Below are positions 58,481 to 64,000 of a stretch of 64,000 bases of DNA, in pieces. The notes under the pieces were generated by a model that did no database searches, was not told the DNA's origin, and saw only the letters and a list, made by a program, of their open reading frames with translations. The DNA is from Fibrobacter sp. UWR2 (GTDB lineage: Bacteria; Fibrobacterota; Fibrobacteria; Fibrobacterales; Fibrobacteraceae). Location of the stretch: assembly GCF_002210285.1 (NCBI RefSeq), contig NZ_MWQE01000002.1, positions 310,001-374,000 of the forward strand, read 5' to 3'. The position numbers and the translations under genes were made by a program. Each line of letters begins with the position of its first letter. Position 1 is the first letter of the stretch.

Positions 58481-59161
58481 ACGCAACGCCCGAATCTTGT
58501 TGAACGGAGCCTGTTCCAGGAGCACGATGCCACCCAGGGGGTACGATTCGTTCTTGTAGCACGGGGTCTTGCCGCTCCATGGGGAACCATAGACGCGGAT
58601 GCCTTCGGGGAGCACGCGCACCACCGGGTTGTCGTCGTTCAGGAGCGAAGTATCGGCGATATTTTCAAGCCAGAGCCTTGCGTGGGTGCTCTTGCCAGTC
58701 CCGCTCTTGCCAAGGAACATGTATCCGTGGCCCCCGTGCACGACTACTGCCGAATGGAAAAGTGCCGTACCGAGGGGGGCGGTTGCGAGGGCGAACAGGA
58801 CCATCAGGGCGTTGTTGACGCAGTAACGGGAAGCATAGTCCGTTATGTATACGGTAGCACTCTTGTAGCCGTTCTCGCAGACAAGTGTACCGGAAAGCCT
58901 GTGGGCGAGCCTGAACTCGAAAACGTTCTTGCCGTCTGGCGTGTGTCCGCAAATTATCTGCTGGCCTTCTTCGTCCTGCCTGGTTTCCTCGGCGTATTCA
59001 ATCATCGAACCTGTCTGTACGATGCGCAGAGTAAAGACGGTAGGCGAGGGGTCGCTTGCCGTAATGGCGAACGGGGCGTAATTCTCAAGCCCACCTCCGA
59101 TATCGAGGTCCGTTTCGAGCGTAAACACGTGCCCTGCGACTTTGTACGAGCGTGCGGTCAT
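58421..59161 (-). CDS. HprK-like P-loop kinase, frameshifted near its C terminus
   Basis: 246 residues as read. Related to the HPr-kinase-like proteins that accompany peptide clusters: Walker A GKSGTGKSTHARLWL (about 170), then LLNDDNPVVRV and GSPWSGKTPCYKNESYPLGGIV. Lasso-peptide kinases of Firmicutes use this fold to phosphorylate a peptide Ser. After FNKIRALRG the frame runs into GVPALAGYPHEHIRQALGP and stops within a perfect inverted repeat, missing the C-terminal ~60 residues that are present in the next frame. It is the first gene of the kinase-peptidase-PqqD-ABC operon. A Shine-Dalgarno AGGA lies 11 nt before the ATG. Confidence 0.8.
   Translation of the reverse strand: MTARSYKVAGHVFTLETDLDIGGGLENYAPFAITASDPSPTVFTLRIVQTGSMIEYAEETRQDEEGQQIICGHTPDGKNVFEFRLAHRLSGTLVCENGYKSATVYITDYASRYCVNNALMVLFALATAPLGTALFHSAVVVHGGHGYMFLGKSGTGKSTHARLWLENIADTSLLNDDNPVVRVLPEGIRVYGSPWSGKTPCYKNESYPLGGIVLLEQAPFNKIRALRGVPALAGYPHEHIRQALGP
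58425..58478. repeat. Perfect 18-bp inverted repeat inside the kinase gene
   Basis: GGTCCCAGCGCTTGCCGG (58425-58442) and its exact reverse complement (58461-58478) are separated by 18 nt. The right arm touches the C4 run where the kinase frame is lost. Such a long perfect palindrome within a coding region is unexpected. Confidence 0.92.
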
Positions 59162-59212
59162 TCTTGCGGTGTCCTTTTTTATACAATATAAAAATAAAAC
59201 TACATTTACAAC

Positions 59213-59737
59213 ATGGTAAAGATCTTACGGAAAATTGCTCCGTCGATGTTCATTGCGGTTAGCGCCCTGCTTGTGGCTATGTGTGTGTTGGCCGGCTGTT
59301 ACAGCTTTACAGCGAGTACGCTCCCGAGCCACATCAAGACTGTACAGATTCACGATGTCGATGACAAGACGCTCGATCCGGTGCTTGCAAACAGTATCCA
59401 CACGGCTGTTGTCGAAATGTTCAAGAAGAACGCGGGTGGCGTACGCCTAGTGAACGAGGAAGCAAATGCCGACTTCGAGATAACGCTGCTCAGCTACACG
59501 AACAAGCCCGAGAACTACAACAGCAACAGTGACGTGGAAACCTACCGCGTATCCATCCGCGTGAGCGTGAAGTTCTACGATAACGTGAAGGAACGCATCA
59601 TCTACGAGAACAAGTCGCTTTCTGCAGAAGGTGTGTACGACGTGCAGAAGAATGAGGCCGAGGACCGCCATGGCCAGGCCCGCGCTATCGAGAAACTGCA
59701 GGATCTTATTATCGCGAACGCCCTCGCTAAATGGTAG
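59213..59737 (+). CDS. LptE-like outer-membrane lipoprotein
   Basis: 174 residues. Lipoprotein signal LVAMCVLAGCYSFTAS with the lipobox LAGC, followed by TLPSHIKTVQIHDVDDKTLDP and a two-layer alpha/beta pattern of the LptE family (FEITLLSYTNKPENY, VSVKFYDNVKERIIYENKSL). LptE plugs the LptD channel and is needed to place LPS in the outer membrane, so this supports a diderm organism with LPS or a similar glycolipid. The start codons of this gene and the kinase gene are 51 nt apart and divergent. LptE proteins are poorly conserved, so the assignment rests on layout. Confidence 0.75.
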   Translation: MVKILRKIAPSMFIAVSALLVAMCVLAGCYSFTASTLPSHIKTVQIHDVDDKTLDPVLANSIHTAVVEMFKKNAGGVRLVNEEANADFEITLLSYTNKPENYNSNSDVETYRVSIRVSVKFYDNVKERIIYENKSLSAEGVYDVQKNEAEDRHGQARAIEKLQDLIIANALAKW

Positions 59738-59740
59738 TCG

Positions 59741-60226
59741 CTAGATAAAATCCGAGACGTGAACGGTCTTTTCGTTCAGCAGGGCCTCGGTGAGTGTCGA
59801 ACCTACGTAAGTCAATTTAAGCGAGAAGAACGGTTCTCCACGTTCGAGCAGGGCGAGGAATATCAGATCGCCGTCCCAGTGGGGGAGTTTGATCACGTCT
59901 TCCTTGGGAACCCATTCGAGAGTCCCCTCGTCGCAATCCTTTAGAGTCCCCGTGAATTCGGTCGCCGTAAACAGGTGCATGAACTCTGTCTCCTGCATGC
60001 CGTCGCTGATAAACGTCACGATTCCGCGGTATTGGGGGCGTACAAGCGTGAGACCGGTCTCCTCGAGCGTTTCACGGCGGATGCAGTCCTCTGGAGATTC
60101 CTTCTCCTCGAACTTTCCACCGATACCAATCCATTTGTCCTTGTTGATGTCGTTCTTCTTCTTGACACGGTGGAGCAGCAGGTACTTGCCGTCTTGCTCG
60201 ATGTAGCAGAGGGTCGTGTTTATCAT
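59741..60226 (-). CDS. NUDIX hydrolase (8-oxo-dGTP diphosphatase-like)
   Basis: 161 residues. The Nudix box is intact: GGKFEEKESPEDCIRRETLEETGL fits GxxxxxExxxxxxxREUxEExGU (written here in part). N-terminal TTLCYIEQDGKYLLLHR and the later VPKEDVIKLPHWDGDLIFL resemble MutT/NUDT1-type 8-oxo-dGTP diphosphatases, including the Trp/Asp-rich base pocket near the C terminus. It would hydrolyse an oxidised or modified nucleoside triphosphate. Its ATG overlaps the stop of the OmpA-family gene (ATGA), so it is translated from the same mRNA. Confidence 0.9.
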   Translation of the reverse strand: MINTTLCYIEQDGKYLLLHRVKKKNDINKDKWIGIGGKFEEKESPEDCIRRETLEETGLTLVRPQYRGIVTFISDGMQETEFMHLFTATEFTGTLKDCDEGTLEWVPKEDVIKLPHWDGDLIFLALLERGEPFFSLKLTYVGSTLTEALLNEKTVHVSDFI

Positions 60227-62349
60227 TCTTGTTCTTCGGCTGTTTCTTCAATGTAGGGAATCAGGCGCACTCCGCTCGAATTCCAGTGCTTGAACTGTTC
60301 GCCCTGCGGGAGCTTCGTTCCATACCCCTTGGCCTTGATGCGCTTCTCGTCGATTCCTTTCTCAACCAGGTAGTCGGCGATGGCCTGGGCCTGCTTCTCG
60401 GAGACTTCCTGCCCGCTGGGGGAACTGCACTGGATTTCGAGGATAAAGATGTTCTTGCGCATGAGGTAGATGACGTCGTTTAGCGACGTGTAGCTCGAAT
60501 TCAGCAGGACATCGGAATTATTCTTGAACTTGATACGCGTAGCAAGCGAGTTCAGGTTGTTCCTGGGTTTCAGAGGACAGCCGTTGTTACCGACAAGGAC
60601 GTTCTGGAATGTTCCCGGGCACTTGTCGAGATAGTCTAGAATTCCGTCACCGTCGGTGTCTATGGGGCACCCGAGAGAGTCGACAGGAGCACGTGCGGGA
60701 GTGTTCGGGCACTTGTCCGTTGCATCGGGAATGCTGTCGTGGTCGTGGTCAGACGGGCATCCGTTCTGGTCTACCGGGAATCCGACAGGCGTGTCGTGGC
60801 ACTCGTCCTTGCTGTCGGGAACACCATCGTGGTCATTGTCGGCAGGGCAACCGTCGTCGTCGACAATTTCGCCCTCATGGCTGTTGGGGCACATGTCGAT
60901 TTCGTCGGGGACGCCGTCCTTGTCGAAATCGAGCGGGCAGCCGTGTATGTCGACGGGGTATCCGCGTGGGGTCTCGGGGCACGAGTCGCGTTCGTTCAGG
61001 ACGCCATCGTGGTCGTCGTCGAGGGGGCAGCCGAATTCGTCGACTTTGTCGCGCGAAAGGGAGTTGGGGCACCTGTCGCGGTTGTCGTCTACGCCGTCGT
61101 TGTCGCTATCGCGTATGCAGCCCACACTGTCGACGGCCGTCCCAACCGGTGTGTTCGGGCAAATATCGATGTAGTCGGGGACGCTGTCGTTGTCGGAATC
61201 GATAGGGCAGCCACGGTAGTCGACGCCGACTCCGCGCGGGGTTCCCGGGCAGTCGTCAAAGAAGTTCATGACTCCGTCGAGGTCAAGGTCGACAGGGCAA
61301 CCCCTGGTGTTGACTGCGACCCCGAGTTCGGTGTTGGGGCACAGGTCCTCGCGGTCAATGACGCCGTCGTTGTCGCTGTCCTTGTGGCTGAAATCAATTG
61401 TTTTCGTAATGGCGAGGACCATCGAGAATTCTGGCGTGCCACGGATATTGTATTCGAGGCTGCGGCCATCGTGCCTGCGGTGGACCTCGATGCTGTTACC
61501 CAGATTCATGTCGCGTACGAAGTCGAAACCGACATCCATGCCGAGCATCAGGTTGAGCATGTTGGGCAGGTGGATCTTTACCGCGGGCGTTACGCGGAAT
61601 ACATCGTTCATGATGGAACGGGCAAACTTGTCGCGGAACAGTTGCGTTTCTGCAGTCACCTCGATGACACCCGATACAATCTTCTTGGGGAACAGCTCGA
61701 AGCCCGAACCCCACAGCAAGGAATGGTTATCGGAGTTCGTTACATGCAGGTAGCCCATGTACGAGTTCCAGTAGAGGATGTCGTTGATGTTGACCGAGAG
61801 GAGACCTTCGAAGAGGAGCGCCCACTTGCCCGCCGTAAAGGCGTAGGAATCCTCGTCCTCGTAGATATACCACTGGTGCCTGGGGCGGAAACCGATTCCC
61901 TTGGCACCTGTAGGAGCGGCCGCCTCGATAAGGAAACCGACGTTCACCGGTGTAGTGGGAATGGGGTAGGAATACTTGAGGTAGGCCAGGAAGTCTCCGA
62001 TGCCGAAGCCGTCGAGGTCGGTCCCCTCGATTTCGCCCTCGTAGTAGAGTGGCAAGCTTGCGCCGAATTCAAAGTTGTCTGTAACGCCGAAGGCGAACGA
62101 GATAGCGCCTCCCGAGGAGGGGGTGTTCTTGTCCAGTTCGTATATGGAGTCTGTTCCGGCCGGCGAATAGCCGTTCATGGCGAGCGCGTGGCCGTCGTTT
62201 ATCGTCTCGTAGCTGCCCGAAATAAACAGAAAGCCCTGCTCGAGCGTGTTCGCCGTCGGAACGCGCACGCCTTCCAAGTTCCTGCCGATGCCTATCTGGG
62301 CATGGAGGATTGAGGCTAAAATAAGCAGTGTAGAGAGGATTTTTTTCAT
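60223..62349 (-). CDS. OmpA-family outer-membrane protein with thrombospondin type 3 repeats
   Basis: 708 residues. Signal peptide (ILSTLLILASILHA), a ~330-residue beta-barrel-like region rich in alternating aromatic strands (LFISGSYETIND, FEFGASLPLYYEGE, DILYWNSYMGYLHV), then about ten calcium-binding TSP3 repeats of pattern DSDNDGVxDxxDxCPNTPxGxxVDxxGCP (residues about 345-590), and a C-terminal OmpA/MotB peptidoglycan-binding domain (ILEIQCSSPSGQEVSEKQAQ, IDEKRIKAKGYG). This layout is common in FCB bacteria for envelope-linking porin-like proteins. The NUDIX gene is coupled to its 3' end. Confidence 0.9.
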   Translation of the reverse strand: MKKILSTLLILASILHAQIGIGRNLEGVRVPTANTLEQGFLFISGSYETINDGHALAMNGYSPAGTDSIYELDKNTPSSGGAISFAFGVTDNFEFGASLPLYYEGEIEGTDLDGFGIGDFLAYLKYSYPIPTTPVNVGFLIEAAAPTGAKGIGFRPRHQWYIYEDEDSYAFTAGKWALLFEGLLSVNINDILYWNSYMGYLHVTNSDNHSLLWGSGFELFPKKIVSGVIEVTAETQLFRDKFARSIMNDVFRVTPAVKIHLPNMLNLMLGMDVGFDFVRDMNLGNSIEVHRRHDGRSLEYNIRGTPEFSMVLAITKTIDFSHKDSDNDGVIDREDLCPNTELGVAVNTRGCPVDLDLDGVMNFFDDCPGTPRGVGVDYRGCPIDSDNDSVPDYIDICPNTPVGTAVDSVGCIRDSDNDGVDDNRDRCPNSLSRDKVDEFGCPLDDDHDGVLNERDSCPETPRGYPVDIHGCPLDFDKDGVPDEIDMCPNSHEGEIVDDDGCPADNDHDGVPDSKDECHDTPVGFPVDQNGCPSDHDHDSIPDATDKCPNTPARAPVDSLGCPIDTDGDGILDYLDKCPGTFQNVLVGNNGCPLKPRNNLNSLATRIKFKNNSDVLLNSSYTSLNDVIYLMRKNIFILEIQCSSPSGQEVSEKQAQAIADYLVEKGIDEKRIKAKGYGTKLPQGEQFKHWNSSGVRLIPYIEETAEEQE

Positions 62350-62409
62350 AATCCGCCTAAAAATTTAATTTTTTTTTGATTTTCCTATTTCCATTTTAAA
62401 GATTATGTA

Positions 62410-62417
62410 TATATTTG
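62410..62417 (+). promoter_or_regulatory. -10 element TATATTTG before a GTG start
   Basis: TATATTTG fits TAnnTTTG and ends 5 nt before the GTG at 62423, the leaderless spacing seen for other genes here. Confidence 0.55.
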
Positions 62418-62422
62418 CCTCC

Positions 62423-62578
62423 GTGAGTCTCGTGTCAAAACAGAATCAGGATTTACCTTCCTGGCATAGGAAAGCGCAGAAGGCGTACCACGTAAACCGC
62501 GTGATTATCCTTCTTCAGATGGTCGCAGCCCTGGTCATGTGCGGTGTAATCCTGTATGGCATGGCGCGGGTGTTATAG
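62423..62578 (+). CDS. Small single-pass membrane protein (51 aa)
   Basis: GTG-started ORF: polar N terminus (SKQNQDLPSWHRKAQKAYHV) and one membrane helix (VIILLQMVAALVMCGVILYGMA), ending at TAG. It is the first reading frame after a TATATTTG promoter and is followed after 16 nt by an acidic small protein and then a lytic transglycosylase gene, all on the same strand. Orientation with the basic residues before the helix suggests the N terminus stays inside. I do not recognise the family; it could be a small partner of the murein enzyme. Confidence 0.6.
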   Translation: MSLVSKQNQDLPSWHRKAQKAYHVNRVIILLQMVAALVMCGVILYGMARVL

Positions 62579-62594
62579 AGAATTAAGAGGTATT

Positions 62595-62795
62595 ATGTTA
62601 CAATTCGCCTATCATTGCGGTCGCCGCCCCAAGAATGATGGTTTTGATGCCCCGATGCCCTTCTCTAACGAAGAGGAAGAAGAGGAAATCGAAGAAGAGG
62701 AAGAAGTGGACGAAGAAGTGGACTTCGACCAGCCTTCCTTTAAGCGCGACCAGATCTGGTCGGACTACGCCGAAGACCTGGACTACGACCAGTGA
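62595..62795 (+). CDS. Small highly acidic protein (66 aa)
   Basis: ORF starting MLQFAYHCGRRPKNDGFDAP with GAGG 6 nt before the ATG. The centre is an almost uninterrupted run of Glu/Asp (EEEEEEIEEEEEVDEE) followed by FKRDQIWSDYAEDLDYDQ. The Cys at residue 8 has no partner. Its stop overlaps the GTG of the transglycosylase gene (GTGA), so the two are coupled. An in-frame ATG lies further upstream but inside the preceding small gene. Function unknown; acidic proteins of this type often bind metal ions or basic partners. Confidence 0.65.
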   Translation: MLQFAYHCGRRPKNDGFDAPMPFSNEEEEEEIEEEEEVDEEVDFDQPSFKRDQIWSDYAEDLDYDQ

Positions 62796-64000
62796 TCCGC
62801 TGGTTTAGGCTTGCGGGCATATCAATTGCCCTCTTGGCTACATCCGTGCTGCTGGCCTGTGCTCCAAAGCAGGCTGCATCCGGTATTGCCGATGTGCAGG
62901 TGGCTGAGCCGCCTGTGAGCGATACGGTTTCCTTTGCGGAATGGTCCCTCCGGTTCAAGGTCTCCGATTCGCTATCCATCCGCCCGTCGTGGGAAAACTA
63001 CCAGTATGCATTGCAGGCGATGGACAACCAGGAATGGAACGCCGCTAGGCGCTACCTCCAGAGGTCGCTGCGCAATCTCGTTACCGAACATTTTGATTCT
63101 ACCTACGCAAACGTGAGCCCGAAGGAGGATTCCCTCTACAGGCTCAAGATGTCTGTCCTTATTATACGCGCGTTCGACGAAGTCTACCCCAACGAGGTGA
63201 TTAATCCCGACGAGGGCCCGCTGGACGGTATATACCAGGATGAGAGCGTGCTCGCCGACAGCGCGGCGCTGACGAGCATCGAGGACCAGCTCGATTCCAT
63301 GGATGTTGCCGATTTCACCCTGCCTGTGAAGTTCAACGAGCGCGTGATGCAGGAAATATTCTACCTCACCACCAAGGCGAAGAGCTTTACCGAGGGCTCC
63401 CTCAGTCGCAAGACGGCCTATGACTCGATGGTTTATGCGAAGCTCGCCGAGCACAACATGCCGCGCGACCTTATCTTTCTTTCGCTGGTGGAATCCGGCT
63501 TCAAGGTGAAGGCCTACAGCCGTGCGAAGGCTTCGGGCCTGTGGCAGTTTATCCCGGAGACCGGCAAGCGCTATGGCCTGAGCGTCGACTACTGGGTGGA
63601 CATGCGCCGTAACCCGGAACTGGCTACCGAGGCTGCCCTCAATTACCTTTCGTACCTGTATAGCGAGTTTGGCGACTGGCTCCTCGCGATGGCCGCCTAT
63701 AACTGCGGTGAAGGCCGAATCCGTCGCGAAATCCGTGAATGGAAGGCCGACCCGACCCACGACACGACTCTTCCCGTATCTTACTGGGACCTGGAACTCC
63801 CGAAAGAGACCATGCACTACGTGCCGCGTATCCTTGCGGCAATGGTCATCGGACATTACCCCGACCAGTACGACATGAACGTGAAGCAGACTTTCCGCCC
63901 TCAATTCGATACGGTCACCGTGTTCGACTCGTTCCCGCTCGAAGAGGTTGCGAAACTCCTGAAGGTCCCCGAGGATACCCTCCGTACCCTGAACATGGAA
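62792..64000 (+). CDS. Membrane-bound lytic murein transglycosylase (MltD-like), 5' part
   Basis: 403 codons are visible and the gene runs off the right edge. It starts at GTG 62792, overlapping the acidic gene's stop. Lipoprotein signal (ISIALLATSVLLAC, Cys23), a ~170-residue helical region, then an SLT goose-lysozyme domain: LIFLSLVESGFKVKAYSRAK holds the catalytic Glu, followed by ASGLWQFIPETGKRYGL and MAAYNCGEGRI. The beginning of a LysM-like or linker region (FPLEEVAKLLKVPEDTLR) lies at the edge. The enzyme cleaves peptidoglycan to 1,6-anhydro products during wall turnover. Confidence 0.9.
   Translation, partial: MIRWFRLAGISIALLATSVLLACAPKQAASGIADVQVAEPPVSDTVSFAEWSLRFKVSDSLSIRPSWENYQYALQAMDNQEWNAARRYLQRSLRNLVTEHFDSTYANVSPKEDSLYRLKMSVLIIRAFDEVYPNEVINPDEGPLDGIYQDESVLADSAALTSIEDQLDSMDVADFTLPVKFNERVMQEIFYLTTKAKSFTEGSLSRKTAYDSMVYAKLAEHNMPRDLIFLSLVESGFKVKAYSRAKASGLWQFIPETGKRYGLSVDYWVDMRRNPELATEAALNYLSYLYSEFGDWLLAMAAYNCGEGRIRREIREWKADPTHDTTLPVSYWDLELPKETMHYVPRILAAMVIGHYPDQYDMNVKQTFRPQFDTVTVFDSFPLEEVAKLLKVPEDTLRTLNME

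Noticed and set aside
60600..61385. Regularly spaced repeats near 61 kb
   Set aside because: They encode TSP3 calcium-binding repeats in frame, not a DNA array.
60739..62313. 524-codon frame opposite the OmpA/TSP3 gene
   Set aside because: Its periodic sequence simply mirrors the TSP3 repeats; the minus-strand protein has a signal peptide and known domains.
1..64000. tRNA or rRNA genes, insertion sequences, integrases or prophage
   Set aside because: No cloverleaf with CCA-type end, rRNA core, transposase or integrase motif was recognised in the window.

Overview
This window comes from a Fibrobacter-type bacterium (phylum Fibrobacterota, FCB group). Two proteins carry the Fibrobacter succinogenes major paralogous (FISUMP) domain. 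Secreted enzymes have Ser-rich linkers, and there are a family-45 endoglucanase lipoprotein, a family-43-like glycosidase and a large family-2 glycosidase. Promoters look like the Bacteroidota TAnnTTTG type. Most of the window is high in G+C at third codon positions; the 3.9 kb adhesin gene near 42.6-46.5 kb is clearly AT-richer.

Layout. 0-5 kb: end of pnp, a sugar-modifying glycosyltransferase, ispG and serA. 5-10.2 kb: a nucleotide-sugar epimerase, then a five-gene periplasmic electron-transfer cluster (monohaem and pentahaem cytochromes, Tat-exported Fe-S lipoprotein, NrfD/cytochrome c fusion, small membrane protein) resembling a stripped-down alternative complex III. 10-20 kb: YciO and YraN, then a coupled operon RND exporter - aminotransferase - FHA/ABC transporter - Ser/Thr kinase, then proA-hisI. 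20-30 kb: GH2 enzyme, rplU-rpmA, orn-PBP-lgt, fabF and a DUF2279 protein. 30-42 kb: FISUMP protein, pgpA, hflX with a newly read 57-aa gene, a ThiE-like protein, a GH43-like enzyme, an HD-GYP regulator with a giant hybrid kinase, and ilvD. 42-54 kb: InlB-repeat adhesin followed by two tiny paralogous peptides and a nucleotidyltransferase, GH45, a THUMP methyltransferase, an AlaA-type aminotransferase preceded by an alanine-rich leader peptide, an HsdR-N protein and a second FISUMP lipoprotein. 54-64 kb: serS, an ABC exporter - PqqD - S26 peptidase - HprK-like kinase operon, an LptE-like lipoprotein, NUDIX, an OmpA/TSP3 porin-like protein, two small proteins and a lytic transglycosylase cut by the window edge.

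Three things stand out. (1) Two 40/44-aa peptides with an ungapped conserved N-terminal half and divergent C-terminal ends, followed by a nucleotidyltransferase gene; 8 kb away lies a PqqD/peptidase/kinase/ABC-exporter operon. Together this reads as a split, non-lasso RiPP-like system. (2) Upstream of the AlaA-type gene is a 37-codon ORF with ten Ala codons in fourteen, followed by mutually exclusive hairpins and a T-run: a candidate alanine attenuator. (3) At least thirteen genes have a -10 element ending 6-8 nt before the start codon, which predicts leaderless mRNAs and also supports two small genes. The HprK-like kinase gene is frameshifted beside a perfect 18-bp inverted repeat. All functions are read from sequence only.
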